64,000 bases of DNA from CAVQZA01 sp963718355 (GCA_963718355.1 CAVQZA010000007.1:124001-188000), one strand, 5' to 3'. Shown: positions 34,058-42,925, counted from the stretch's first letter. The notes: generated by a model from the sequence alone, not told the origin. Numbers and translations are program-made.

Positions 34058-35076
34058 ACGGCGAGCGTTCGCTCCGACATCCGCGCCACCGAGAACTCGC
34101 TGCGGGCGCGCGCGAGGCCCGCTGCGCCGAGGCGACCCGGATCGCGGAGGACACGCAGGATCGCGGCGGCAAGCGCTTCGGAGTCGTCCGGCGGGACGAG
34201 CAGCCCGGTTTCGCCGTCGACGACGATCTCCGGGATCGAGCTGACCCGCGTCGCGACGACGGGCTTGCCGGCGAGCATCGCCTCGAGCAGCGCGAGGCCG
34301 AAGCCCTCCCAGCGTGCCGGATGGACGAGCAGCTCCGCCCGCGCGAGCCACGCGGCGACATCACCGACGCGGCCCGGGAGATAGAGGCCGTCGCCGGAGA
34401 GTCGCTCCCGCTCTGGCCCCTCGCCGAGCACGACGAGCACGGCTCGCGGCTCCTCCTCGCGGACACGGGCGAGCGCGCGCACCGCGACGTCGAGCCCTTT
34501 CTGCGGCACGAGGCGCGAGATCGCGAGCAGGACGCGCGCGTCGTCGGACACGCCGAAATCGGAGTTCTCGCCCCAGGCGGCGGGCGGCGCATCGAGCCCG
34601 TAGTGGACGACCTCGATCTTCTCGGCGGGCAGCCCGACGCGCTCGACGTTGAAGCGCTTGAGCGCGGCCGTGATCGCGATCACGCGCGCGGCGCGGCGGG
34701 TCAGCGCCCGCTCGACGTGACGGAACTGGCCGGCGCGGAACGGGTCGTCGTTGTGCTTGGTCGAGACGAGCGTCCGGTCGCCGCGGGCGAGCGCGCCGTA
34801 GACGTCGGCGTGGACGAGGTGCGTGTGGACGATGTCGGCGCCGCGCAGCGCGCCGCGGAGCCGGCGGACGAACGCCGGGTCGAGGTCGCGCTTCAGCGAC
34901 ATCCGCACCGACTCGACGGGCAGCTGCGCGTAGAACGGCTCCGGATCCCAGGCCGGGTCGTCGAGCCCGACGAACACCGGCTCGACTCCGAGCGCCGCGA
35001 GCCCGGGCAGCAGCGCGAGCAGGTGCCGCTCCGACCCGCCGATCCCGCGCATCCTGTGGACGTGAGCAACTCTCAC
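34030..35076 (-). CDS. GT4 glycosyltransferase
   Basis: A 348-residue GT-B enzyme. RVAHVHRMRGIGGSERHLLALL at the start, HTHLVHADVYGALARGDR and STKHNDDPFRAGQFRHVER on the acceptor side, LAISRLVPQKGLDVAVRAL in the donor half and HPARWEGFGLALLEAMLAG, PVVATRVSSIPEIV in the donor pocket. GTG at 35076 is taken as start since it overlaps the stop of the upstream GT-C gene (GTGA). Its nearest relative in the window is the convergent neighbour. Confidence 0.9.
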   Translation of the reverse strand: MRVAHVHRMRGIGGSERHLLALLPGLAALGVEPVFVGLDDPAWDPEPFYAQLPVESVRMSLKRDLDPAFVRRLRGALRGADIVHTHLVHADVYGALARGDRTLVSTKHNDDPFRAGQFRHVERALTRRAARVIAITAALKRFNVERVGLPAEKIEVVHYGLDAPPAAWGENSDFGVSDDARVLLAISRLVPQKGLDVAVRALARVREEEPRAVLVVLGEGPERERLSGDGLYLPGRVGDVAAWLARAELLVHPARWEGFGLALLEAMLAGKPVVATRVSSIPEIVVDGETGLLVPPDDSEALAAAILRVLRDPGRLGAAGLARARSEFSVARMSERTLAVYEDASRAR

Positions 35077-36314
35077 CGGCGAACGCGTTCCCAGAGCCGC
35101 ACCACCGTCGCTCCTGCGCAGAGCGCGATCAGGAAGTCCCACGGCGCGCGGTAGCGGGTGTCGCCGGCGAAGAGCATCGCCCAGAACCAGTTGTAGGCGA
35201 GTAACAGCAGCACCAGAGCCGCGAACCGCCGCGGCACGAGGAACAGGCCGACGGCGCCGAAGACGTAGAGGAAGATCATGAACGCGGGCTCCGCGGTGCG
35301 CCGCAGCGTGTCGAGCGACCCGCCGGCGTTCGGCCGGCCCTGCGTCGTTCGCACCGACGGCTGCCAGAGCATCACCGTCGCCTGCGCCGCGAGCTTCGCT
35401 TTCTCGCCGGGGTGGTGGATCATGAAGCTCAGCGCCAGGTTGCGGAACTTCGTCATCTGCGCGCACTCGTCGATGTGCCAGACCTCGCCTGTCTGCAGCC
35501 AGTGGTCGCGCGCCTCCTGCGGCGTGTAGCCGGAGTTCGGCAGCTTCGGCACGTCGTCGATCCAGCCGCCGCGCGCGAGCACGCCGTAGGTCGCCGGGTT
35601 GTTCGCCTTCCACAGGGCGCGCCCGTCGGTGGTGATCGCGAAGCAGCCGAGCTCGACCTTGTTGCGCACGATCCACGGCGCCTGGACGAGCACAAACGCG
35701 GCGAGCATGACGCCGAGCGCGGGAAGGACGGCGCGCGGCCGTTTCCACGCGAGCCAGCCGCCGACGACGAGCGGCAGCGCGATCGTCCGCGCGTTGCCGA
35801 GCACCGCGAGGCCGAGCACGGCTCCGAGTGCCGCGCCCCGCCACAGGGTCGGCCGGCGGTCGACCACGAGCGCGAGGAGCACGAGCGCCGCCGCGAGCAG
35901 CTGGTCGAGGATCTCGCGGTTCATGTGGACGTCGTGCCAGATCAGGTACGGATGTACGGTGGTCAGCAGCGCCGCGATCAGCGCGACCCGTTCGTCGGCG
36001 ATCCGCTTGCCGATCAGGTAGACGAGCCACGCGACGCCGAGCGCGACGGCAATCTGCGCGAGCCCGATCCAGAGCCAGTGGCGGCCGAGGATCCAGTAGA
36101 TCGGGATCAGAAAGAAGCCGTACAGCGGCTGTGTGTACGCCGACGGCTGGCCCGGGATGAAGCCGTAGGTGCCGTGGCGTACGAAGGTGAGCGCGAAGTC
36201 GTCGCCCTTGTCGGTGAACGCCGCCGTGATCGCGCTGCGCTCGTGGAGCAGCGCGATCAGCCGCGGGCCGACGACCGCGAGCGGGATCAGCCAGTACGGA
36301 AGCCAGCGCCTCAC
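35073..36314 (-). CDS. GT-C/GT39-like membrane glycosyltransferase
   Basis: A 413-residue membrane protein with about 9-10 helices. The first outer loop, AFTDKGDDFALTFVRHGTYG, holds the acidic pair (GDD) expected for the catalytic Asp of GT39/PMT-like enzymes, which use polyprenyl-phosphate sugars outside the membrane. A long outer loop around residues 225-300 (KANNPATYGVLARGGWIDD) lies between helices. The lipid-linked sugar donor could be made by one of the GT2 enzymes. Start at GTG 36314 overlaps the AsnB stop; the frame is open 45 bases further upstream. Confidence 0.8.
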   Translation of the reverse strand: MRRWLPYWLIPLAVVGPRLIALLHERSAITAAFTDKGDDFALTFVRHGTYGFIPGQPSAYTQPLYGFFLIPIYWILGRHWLWIGLAQIAVALGVAWLVYLIGKRIADERVALIAALLTTVHPYLIWHDVHMNREILDQLLAAALVLLALVVDRRPTLWRGAALGAVLGLAVLGNARTIALPLVVGGWLAWKRPRAVLPALGVMLAAFVLVQAPWIVRNKVELGCFAITTDGRALWKANNPATYGVLARGGWIDDVPKLPNSGYTPQEARDHWLQTGEVWHIDECAQMTKFRNLALSFMIHHPGEKAKLAAQATVMLWQPSVRTTQGRPNAGGSLDTLRRTAEPAFMIFLYVFGAVGLFLVPRRFAALVLLLLAYNWFWAMLFAGDTRYRAPWDFLIALCAGATVVRLWERVRR

Positions 36315-38125
36315 GCGAGATGAGCCCGTTGCCACAGCGCCAGCATGACGAGGCACCAAAGGCGATGCCCGTGATCCGCGTCGCCCGCGCCGTGCTCGAA
36401 GAGGAGGCGCTCGACCGCGGCGCGGCGGAAAAGGCCGTCGTCGACGAGCAGCACGTCGCCCGCGAGGTCGCGCAGGTCCTCGCGAAACCAGCGCGCGAGC
36501 GGGACGCCGAAGCCGGCCTTGCCTCGGTCGGCGACCTCAGGTGGGAGCAGGTCGTCGAACGCGCGCCGGAGCGCCTGCTTGCCCTCGCGTCCCTTCAGCT
36601 TCAGCTCGTCGGGAAGCGCGAGCCCGAGCGCGAGCACCTCGTGGTCGAGGAGCGGCGAGCGGAGCTCGAGCGAGTGGGCCATCGAGGCGATGTCCGCCTT
36701 CGGCAGCAGGTCGCCGGGGAGATAGGTCGCGATGTCCACGAGCTGCAGGCCGGTGATGCTCCGATCGGGCGCGGGGAGGAGCTCCGACGTCGGCCGCGCC
36801 TCGACGTCCCAGAGCTCCTCGCGCAGCTCGGCGGGGAAGACCTCCATCAGGCGGCCGTAGCGCTCGGCGGGCGGGGTCGCGGCGATATCGAAGAAGCGCG
36901 CCGCGCGGAAGAGCGCGCTGCGCCGCTCGCCCCGCGCGCCGGGCATCGTGCGTACGGCGCGCGCGAACGCGCCGCCGGGAAGAATCCTGGCCCGCTCGGC
37001 GAGTCGCATGGCGGCGTAGCGCTCGTAGCCGGCGAACGACTCGTCGCCGCCGTCGCCCGTCAGCGCGACCGTGACGTGGCTCCGGGCCGCCTCGCAGACG
37101 AGGAAGAGCGGCAGCGCGGCCTCGTCGCCGAGCGGCTCGTCGAAGGCCTCGGCGAGGCGCGGCAGCGTCGCGGCGGCGTCCGGCTCGAGCAGAATCTCCT
37201 CGTGCTGCGTCCCGAACCGCTCGGCAACCGCGCGCGCGTACGGGCGCTCGTCGTAGGCCGCGTCGGCGAACCCGACGGTGAACGTGCGCACAGGCTCGCT
37301 GCCTGCCTGCGCCATCAGGCCGACGACGATCGAGGAGTCGATCCCGCCGGAGAGGAGCGCGCCGAGCGGCACGTCCGCGGCAAGGCGGCGCCGAACCGCG
37401 GCGCCGACGGTCTCGCGCACACGCTCGAGCCACTCCGCTTCGGTCGAGCTCGGCGCCGCGGGCTCCGGCTTCCACCAGCGCTCGATCCGCTCCGACCCTC
37501 CCTCGGCGACGAGCACGTGGCCCGGCAACAACCGGTGGATGCCGAGGAACCCGGTTGCCGAGCCCGGCACGTAGCCGAGCGTGAGGTAGGCGTCGAGCGC
37601 TGCCAGATCCGGCTCGCGCGAGACTGCGGGGAGCCGAAGCAGCGACTTCAGCTCCGAGGCGAACGCGAGCGTCCCGTCGGCGAGCCGCGTCCAGACGAGG
37701 GGCTTCTTCCCGAGGCGATCGCGCGCGAGTACGAGCCGCTCGCGCGGCGCGTCCCAGAGCGCGAGCGCGAACATCCCGTGCAGGTGCTCGAGGAAGCCGA
37801 GCCCGTGCTCTTCGTAGAGATGCGGCAGCACCGGCGTGTCCCCGGTGCCGCGAACCTCGTGCCCGCGCAGCGACTCGCGCAGCTCGCGGTAGTTGTAGAG
37901 CTCGCCGTTGAAGACGGCGACGATCTCACCCGACTCGTTGGCGACGGGCTGGCGGCCGGTCTCGAGATCGAGCACGCGCAGGCGCTGGATGCCGAGCGCG
38001 CAGCGGCCGTGTGCCTCGGTCGCGCCCTCGTCGGGGCCGCGGTGGCGGATCGCCGCGCGCATCGCATCGACCGAGAGCGAATTGGGCGCGCCGGATAGCG
38101 TTACGAGTCCGCAGATGCCACACAT
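36311..38125 (-). CDS. asnB: asparagine synthase (glutamine-hydrolysing) family amidotransferase
   Basis: A 604-residue class B protein. After the first Met the mature N-terminus is Cys (MCGICGLVTL), the nucleophile of the class II glutaminase domain; RHRGPDEGATEAH and NGELYNYRELRESLRGHEV complete that domain. The synthase half has the ATP pyrophosphate loop LLSGGIDSSIVVGLMA at about 262. It uses glutamine ammonia to amidate an ATP-activated carboxylate. In polysaccharide loci, AsnB-like proteins such as WbpS and WbtH amidate uronic acids, which suits this setting better than asparagine synthesis. A TACCGT box lies 9 bases before the ATG. Confidence 0.9.
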   Translation of the reverse strand: MCGICGLVTLSGAPNSLSVDAMRAAIRHRGPDEGATEAHGRCALGIQRLRVLDLETGRQPVANESGEIVAVFNGELYNYRELRESLRGHEVRGTGDTPVLPHLYEEHGLGFLEHLHGMFALALWDAPRERLVLARDRLGKKPLVWTRLADGTLAFASELKSLLRLPAVSREPDLAALDAYLTLGYVPGSATGFLGIHRLLPGHVLVAEGGSERIERWWKPEPAAPSSTEAEWLERVRETVGAAVRRRLAADVPLGALLSGGIDSSIVVGLMAQAGSEPVRTFTVGFADAAYDERPYARAVAERFGTQHEEILLEPDAAATLPRLAEAFDEPLGDEAALPLFLVCEAARSHVTVALTGDGGDESFAGYERYAAMRLAERARILPGGAFARAVRTMPGARGERRSALFRAARFFDIAATPPAERYGRLMEVFPAELREELWDVEARPTSELLPAPDRSITGLQLVDIATYLPGDLLPKADIASMAHSLELRSPLLDHEVLALGLALPDELKLKGREGKQALRRAFDDLLPPEVADRGKAGFGVPLARWFREDLRDLAGDVLLVDDGLFRRAAVERLLFEHGAGDADHGHRLWCLVMLALWQRAHLA

Positions 38126-38759
38126 CGAGCCGAAACGGTACGCCGTGGTGTCCTGCCACGTCGAAAGACCGTTGGACGACCGCACGTGGGAGGCCTTCGC
38201 CCGCATCCAGGCGCAGCGGCCGGGCGGCTTCGCGATCGCGGCGTTGATCCGCCCGCCGGACCTCGAGGCTGGCGAGTCGGAGGAGCTGTGGCTCGAGCGG
38301 GCGCGCGAGGCGAGCGCGCCGCTCGGGCATCACACGCACTGGACGAGTCCGAGCCACGCGCGGCCGAGCGGCGGCGATCCGGCCGCGCGCGCGCGGCGCG
38401 AGGGAGCGTGGCTACGCGAGCGCGGCCTGGCGCCGACGCTCTTCTGCGGCGGCGGCTGGTACACGGACGACGCGGTTCGCGCCGTCGTCGCCGAGCTGGG
38501 CTACGCCGACTGCACCTCGCGTGAGGGCGCGCCGCGCCGCGACGGCGAGCTCGTCGAGCTACCGACGACGCGTTCGCTCGGGCAGCTCGCGAAGAACGTG
38601 CTCGGCCGCCTCGACGAGCCGGTCGTCCACGTGTACTTCCACGACTACGACCTGCTCGACACGCGTCGCAGGCTCGCGCTCGTCTGGTCGCTGCGCATCC
38701 TCGCGCGCCGCCGCGAGGCGACGGACCTCGACTCGCTCAGGGAGCTTTTCGCGCGCTGA
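38115..38759 (+). CDS. polysaccharide deacetylase-like protein
   Basis: A 214-residue protein. YAVVSCHVERPLDDRTWEAF, PLGHHTHWTSPSHARPSGG with clustered histidines, TLFCGGGWYTDDAVRAVV and HVYFHDYDLLDTRRRL give the alternating strand/helix beat of a TIM-like or CE4 barrel, but no clear TFDDG motif is seen, so enzymatic activity is unsure. The ATG at 38115 would overlap the divergent AsnB start by 11 bases; GTG at 38145 or 38148 avoids this and is an equally good start. The end overlaps the convergent methyltransferase by 23 bases. Confidence 0.55.
   Translation: MPHIEPKRYAVVSCHVERPLDDRTWEAFARIQAQRPGGFAIAALIRPPDLEAGESEELWLERAREASAPLGHHTHWTSPSHARPSGGDPAARARREGAWLRERGLAPTLFCGGGWYTDDAVRAVVAELGYADCTSREGAPRRDGELVELPTTRSLGQLAKNVLGRLDEPVVHVYFHDYDLLDTRRRLALVWSLRILARRREATDLDSLRELFAR
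38135..38140 (-). promoter_or_regulatory. putative -10 box (TACCGT, minus strand) before asnB
   Basis: TACCGT read on the minus strand, 9 bases before the ATG of the AsnB gene. It falls inside the start of the opposite gene if that gene begins at 38115. Confidence 0.35.
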
Positions 38760-39366
38760 AGACGATGTCGTTCGCCATCAGGCGGGCGTGCAGCCGCACG
38801 AAGCGGCCGACCACGAACTCGAGCTCGACGTCGTCCCAGCCCGCGAGCAGGGCGCGCACGTCGTCGGGCCGGAAGATGTGGAGGTGGGTCGGGTCGGTCT
38901 CGGGCCGGCGGCCGAGCGCGAAGCGGACGCGGTTCTTGAAGCGGAACGCGTTCGGCACCGAGGCGACGAGACGTCCGCCCGGCCGCAGCACGCGACGCGC
39001 CTCGCCGACGACCTCGCCGGGCTCGCGCACGTGCTCGAGCAGCTCGCCCGCGACGACGACGTCGAAGCTCGCGTCGGGAAACGGGAAGGGCTCCTCGATG
39101 TCGGCCCAGAGCGTCTCGATCCCCAGCTTGCCGGCTTCGGCCAGGGCCTCACGGTCGACGTCGATCCCGACCACGTCGTTTCCATCCAGGTACCAGCGGG
39201 TCAGGGCGCCGTAGCGGCAGCCGAGGTCCAGAATCCGGTGCCCGGGCCCGCCGACGGCCGCCGCGATCCGGCCGGCACGGTCGGAGCCGCCAAAGACGAA
39301 GTCGTTGCCGCGCGAGGTGCGGTGATGCTCCTCGTAGCGCTCGCTGAGGTGCTCGAGCCGGGTCAT
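38737..39366 (-). CDS. class I SAM methyltransferase
   Basis: A 209-residue Methyltransf_11-type enzyme. RILDLGCRYGALTRWYL at about 44-60 (SAM site), NDVVGIDVDREAL, FDVVVAGELLEHVREPGEVV and ARRVLRPGGRLVAS follow at the expected spacing. It may act on the glycan or on lipid-linked intermediates. It is a single-gene unit, divergent from the initiating transferase with only 42 bases between their start codons. Confidence 0.85.
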   Translation of the reverse strand: MTRLEHLSERYEEHHRTSRGNDFVFGGSDRAGRIAAAVGGPGHRILDLGCRYGALTRWYLDGNDVVGIDVDREALAEAGKLGIETLWADIEEPFPFPDASFDVVVAGELLEHVREPGEVVGEARRVLRPGGRLVASVPNAFRFKNRVRFALGRRPETDPTHLHIFRPDDVRALLAGWDDVELEFVVGRFVRLHARLMANDIVFSARKAP

Positions 39367-39372
39367 GCGGGC

Positions 39373-39378
39373 AGTCTA
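39373..39378 (-). promoter_or_regulatory. putative -10 box (TAGACT, minus strand) of a leaderless transcript
   Basis: On the minus strand TAGACT, then 6 bases, then the ATG at 39366. No ribosome binding site precedes the start. Confidence 0.5.
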
Positions 39379-39393
39379 GGGACAGGACACGAG

Positions 39394-39399
39394 TAGAAT
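39394..39399 (+). promoter_or_regulatory. putative -10 box (TAGAAT) before initiating transferase
   Basis: TAGAAT ends 9 bases before the GTG at 39409. It and the box at 39373-39378 fire in opposite directions from the same 27-base stretch. Confidence 0.5.
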
Positions 39400-39408
39400 C
39401 GCTGGCTC

Positions 39409-40875
39409 GTGGCAACCGAGCCCGTCGTCACCGAACCGGACGCTCCGGAGACGGCGCCGGCCGTCGACATCCGTCGGGTGCGGCCGGCGCTCTTCCAACC
39501 AGCGCCGCTGAAGGCGCTTGCGCGGCGCCTCTTGTCGGTGATCGCCCTCGTCGTGATCGACGTCGTGAGCGTCGGGCTCGCCCTCTACCTCGGCCTCGTC
39601 CTCAAAGAGGTCTACCAGGGCCGCCCGGCGCTCTGGGGGATCCTCTGGCAGGCCGAGCGCGACTGGATCCCGTTCGTCGGCCTGATCACGGTGCTCGTCT
39701 TCTGGCGGAACGGGCTCTACGCGACGCGCGAGGCGCGCTCGGGGATCGGGCGCGTCGTCTCGTCGCTCGTCCTCGTCTGCGTGGTCTCATTCGTGTTCGC
39801 GATCGGCACGGGCCATCACTTCAGCACCTTCCTGATCTTTCCCACCGTGCTGCTGTTCGCGATCGTGTTCGACGGGCTCCTGCGCGCGAGCTACGACGTC
39901 GTCACCAAGGACATGCTTCGCGTGGCCGGCGTGCGCCGCCGCGCCGCTCTCGTCGGCGAGAGCGAGCGGATCGTCGACCTGCACCGGATGCTCGGCTCGT
40001 CGCGGGGCGGGATCGCGTACGAGTTCGTTGCAGAGGTGGCGCCGAGCCCCGAGGCGGTCGCCGCGTTGCTCGCGGAGCAGACAGTCGACGAGATCGTGAT
40101 CGCCTATGAGGAGGTCGACGAGCGCGTGCTCGCCGAGATCGTGGACGAGGCGCACCGGCGTGGGGTGAAGGTGCGCGTCGCGCCGCGTCCCTCGGCGCTG
40201 ATCGTCGACCACGCGGTCTACGTCCCGGGCCAGGGCGTGCCGCTGTTCGAGCTGCGTCCCGCCGCGTTCACCGGGGCCGACTGGGCGGTCAAGCGCGGCT
40301 TCGACGTCGTCGTCAGCGCTGCGATCGTGGTGATCGGGCTGCCTCTGTGGCTCCTGATCGCGGCGGCGATCAAGCTCGGCTCGCCGGGGCCGGTGTTCTA
40401 TCGCGACCGCCGCATCGGCCTGCAGGAGCAGGAGTTCCCGATGTTCAAGTTCCGGACGATGGTCGACGATGCGGCGTCGAAGCAGGCGGCGCTCGAGGCT
40501 TCGAACGAGGCGGACGGGCCACTGTTCAAGATCAAGGACGATCCGCGCGTGACCCGCGTCGGCGCGATTTTGCGCAGCCTCTCGCTGGACGAGGTGCCGC
40601 AGGTGTTGAACGTGCTGCGCGGCGAGATGAGCCTCGTCGGGCCGCGGCCGCTGCCGCTGCGCGACTACGTCCAGCTCGCTGAGTGGCACCGGCGGCGCTA
40701 CCTCGTCCTGCCCGGGATGACGGGCCTGTGGCAGGTCTCGGGGCGGATCAGCCTCTCGTTCGACGAGCTCGTGCGGCTCGACTTCTACTACATCGAAAAC
40801 TGGTCGATCTGGCTGGACGTTACGATCCTCCTGAAGACCATCCCGGCGGTGCTCGCGCGCCGTGGCGCCTACTAA
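39409..40875 (+). CDS. exopolysaccharide polyprenyl glycosylphosphotransferase (WbaP/WcaJ-type initiator)
   Basis: A 488-residue long-form phosphoglycosyl transferase. Four to five helices in residues 45-175 (LLSVIALVVIDVVSVGLALYL first), a nucleotide-binding-like domain about 175-290 (RRRAALVGESERIVDLHRML), a further helix (DVVVSAAIVVIGLPLWLLIA) and a C-terminal catalytic domain from about 335: PVFYRDRRIGLQEQEF, FKFRTMVDDA, SLSLDEVPQVLNVLRGEMS and LVGPRPLPLRDY. It attaches the first sugar-1-phosphate to undecaprenyl phosphate. It is the second initiator in the window and heads a plus-strand block. Confidence 0.93.
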   Translation: MATEPVVTEPDAPETAPAVDIRRVRPALFQPAPLKALARRLLSVIALVVIDVVSVGLALYLGLVLKEVYQGRPALWGILWQAERDWIPFVGLITVLVFWRNGLYATREARSGIGRVVSSLVLVCVVSFVFAIGTGHHFSTFLIFPTVLLFAIVFDGLLRASYDVVTKDMLRVAGVRRRAALVGESERIVDLHRMLGSSRGGIAYEFVAEVAPSPEAVAALLAEQTVDEIVIAYEEVDERVLAEIVDEAHRRGVKVRVAPRPSALIVDHAVYVPGQGVPLFELRPAAFTGADWAVKRGFDVVVSAAIVVIGLPLWLLIAAAIKLGSPGPVFYRDRRIGLQEQEFPMFKFRTMVDDAASKQAALEASNEADGPLFKIKDDPRVTRVGAILRSLSLDEVPQVLNVLRGEMSLVGPRPLPLRDYVQLAEWHRRRYLVLPGMTGLWQVSGRISLSFDELVRLDFYYIENWSIWLDVTILLKTIPAVLARRGAY

Positions 40876-40914
40876 CCAAGCGAGCCGAGTCAAAACAAGC
40901 CAAGTCCCGACAAC

Positions 40915-40945
40915 ACATGTCCCGGTGCCTGACCCCGGGTCATGT
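40915..40945 (+). terminator. hairpin, possible terminator or extragenic repeat
   Basis: ACATGTCCCGG and CCGGGTCATGT pair over 11 positions with one mismatch around a 9-base loop, followed by CTGTTTGG. It lies in the 129-base gap after the initiator, the least GC-rich part of the area (AAGCCGAGTCAAAACAAGCC). The weak T-run makes it only a fair intrinsic terminator. Confidence 0.4.
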
Positions 40946-40991
40946 CTGTTTGGTCCGGGGCCGGGTTTACAGCGCCCTCATGCCCCTTCGC

Positions 40992-40997
40992 GATACT
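40992..40997 (+). promoter_or_regulatory. putative -10 box (GATACT) before CgeB-like gene
   Basis: GATACT, then 7 bases, then the ATG at 41005. It departs from TAnnnT in its first base. The 129-base gap before the gene otherwise contains only the hairpin at 40915-40945. Confidence 0.35.
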
Positions 40998-41004
40998 TCC
41001 GGCG

Positions 41005-42216
41005 ATGAAGGCGCCCAAGATTCTCGCCGTCGCTTCCGCGGTCGACCTCGACTTCCGATACGGCTGCACGCCCGCTTGGTGGCAGCTCTGGAAGGGGATG
41101 TACCAGGCCGGGATCGACCTGATCGTGACGCCGTACCGCGGCCGCGCGGTCGAGTCGCCCTGGTGGCGCACCGCGCCGAATCCCTGCTACCGCGAGGCCG
41201 AGCTCTACGCCTCGATGCGCGGGCTCACGGCGCGCCTGAAGGGCGACACGCTCCATCGTCGCGCCGAGGAGCACCCGGAGGACACGCCCTCCGACCGCAT
41301 CGTCCGCGAGGTGATCTGGCGCTACGTCACGCCGCGCTGGCAGCGGCACCTCGAGCGGATCCTCGAGCGCGAGCGCGACGTCGACGCGGTGATCGTCTTC
41401 ACGGTGCCGATGGCGCACCTGCGCGGCATTCCCACGCGCATCCGCGAGCGCTTCGGCATCCCGGTCGTCTTCTACGACGGCGACGTGCCGATGAGCCTGC
41501 CCGAGTTCGGCGGCATGGATACCGGCTTCAACTACTACCACGGCGCCGATCCGGGCGAGTACGACCTCCTGCTTTCGAACTCGGAGGGCGGCCTCGAGCG
41601 ACTGCGCGAGCTCGGCGCCCGCCGGGCCGAGGCCGTGTTCTGGGGCGTCGACCCCGAGCTCTTCGCGCCGCGGCCGATCGAGCAGGAGCACGACGTCTTC
41701 TTCTACGGCTACGGCGACAAGTTCCGGCGCGACTGGATGGCCGCGATGGTCGGCGAGCCCAGCCGCGCCGAGCCGGACCTCGACTTCGCGCTCGGCGGCG
41801 GCGACTTCAAGGGCGACACCGGCCGCGCGCGCCTCGTCGGGGACGTGCCGTTCAACGTCTTCGCCCATGCGATCTCCGCCGCGCGCGTCAATCTCAACAT
41901 CACGCGCCACTCGCATGCATCTGTCTTCGCCTCCTCGTCCTGTCGGCCGTTCGAGCTCGCGGGCTGCGGTGCCGCGATCGTCTCGAATCCGTACGAGGGC
42001 ATCGAGCGCTGGTTCGAGCCGGGCCGCGAGCTCCTCGTCGTCAACGACGCCGAGGAGGCGCTCGCCGCGTATCGCGACCTCGTCGCCGACCCCGGCGCCG
42101 CCGAGGCGATGGGCCGCCGCGCGCGCGAGCGGGCGCTCGACGAGCACACCTACGCGCGCCGGGCCGAGCAGGTGCTCGAGCTCCTCGGACTCAGAGAGCG
42201 GGCAGCCGTTGGCTAG
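41005..42216 (+). CDS. CgeB-like glycosyltransferase (GT4-type donor domain)
   Basis: A 403-residue protein. FYDGDVPMSLPEFGGMDTGF and LLLSNSEGGLERLRELGARR lead to VFFYGYGDKFRRDWMAAMV and the donor pocket FASSSCRPFELAGCGAAIVS with NPYEGIERWFEPGREL, as in PF13524 (CgeB) transferases, which decorate spores or flagella in other bacteria. The first 130 residues (CTPAWWQLWKGMYQAGIDL) are not a standard GT4 entry. Start at ATG 41005 is chosen over an upstream GTG in the same frame because of the -10 box. Overlaps the next GT2 by 8 bases. Confidence 0.82.
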   Translation: MKAPKILAVASAVDLDFRYGCTPAWWQLWKGMYQAGIDLIVTPYRGRAVESPWWRTAPNPCYREAELYASMRGLTARLKGDTLHRRAEEHPEDTPSDRIVREVIWRYVTPRWQRHLERILERERDVDAVIVFTVPMAHLRGIPTRIRERFGIPVVFYDGDVPMSLPEFGGMDTGFNYYHGADPGEYDLLLSNSEGGLERLRELGARRAEAVFWGVDPELFAPRPIEQEHDVFFYGYGDKFRRDWMAAMVGEPSRAEPDLDFALGGGDFKGDTGRARLVGDVPFNVFAHAISAARVNLNITRHSHASVFASSSCRPFELAGCGAAIVSNPYEGIERWFEPGRELLVVNDAEEALAAYRDLVADPGAAEAMGRRARERALDEHTYARRAEQVLELLGLRERAAVG

Positions 42217-42925
42217 GCCCATCGCGGTCGTTCCGGCGCTCAACGAGGAGAGCTCGATCGGCGCCGTGATCGAGGGGATCCGCGCCTTCGACCCGACCTT
42301 CGAAGTCGTGGTGATCGCCGACGGCTCGACCGACCGGACTCCAGAGGTGGCGGCCGAGCACGGCGCCCAGGTACTCAGGCTCCCGTTCAACCTCGGGATC
42401 GGCGGCGCCGTTCAGACGGGCTTTCGCTACGCCTGGGAGCAGGGCTGCGAGCTCGTCGTCCGTGTCGACGGCGACGGCCAGCACGATCCCGCCGAGCTCG
42501 GCGCGGTCCTCGCGCCGGTCCTCGCGGGCCAGGCCGACGTCGTCGTCGGCTCGCGCTTCGTCGGCACCGACGGCTACCGCTCCTCGCGGGCGCGCCGGCT
42601 CGGGATCCGAGTCCTCGCCTGGACGCTTTCCGCGCTCGTTCGCCAGCGCGTCACCGATCCCACGTCCGGCTTCCAGGCTCTGAATCGCCGCGCGCTCGCA
42701 CTGTTCGCCGCCGACTATCCGCACGATTACCCGGAGGTCGAGGCGACCCTGATGGCGCACCGCGGCGGCCTGCGCCGACTCGAGGTGCCCGTCACGATGC
42801 GCGAGCGCGACGGCGGGCGCTCGTCGATCAACGCGCTCCATTCGATCTACTACATGGTCAAGGTGCTGCTCGCGCTGTTCGTCGACCTCTTCCGCCGGCC
42901 CGCCGCGCCGCTCGAGGACGCATGA
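42209..42925 (+). CDS. GT2 glycosyltransferase (DPM1-like, soluble)
   Basis: A 238-residue GT2 without membrane helices. VVPALNEESSIGAVIEGI, IADGSTDRTPEVA, and the full RVDGDGQHDPAEL metal site, followed by VVGSRFVGTDGYRSSR and DPTSGFQALNRRAL. It probably puts one sugar on undecaprenyl phosphate for use by a GT-C enzyme outside; the neighbour DUF2304 protein gives it a membrane partner. Starts with TTG inside the previous gene; ATGA overlap with the next. Confidence 0.88.
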   Translation: MARPIAVVPALNEESSIGAVIEGIRAFDPTFEVVVIADGSTDRTPEVAAEHGAQVLRLPFNLGIGGAVQTGFRYAWEQGCELVVRVDGDGQHDPAELGAVLAPVLAGQADVVVGSRFVGTDGYRSSRARRLGIRVLAWTLSALVRQRVTDPTSGFQALNRRALALFAADYPHDYPEVEATLMAHRGGLRRLEVPVTMRERDGGRSSINALHSIYYMVKVLLALFVDLFRRPAAPLEDA

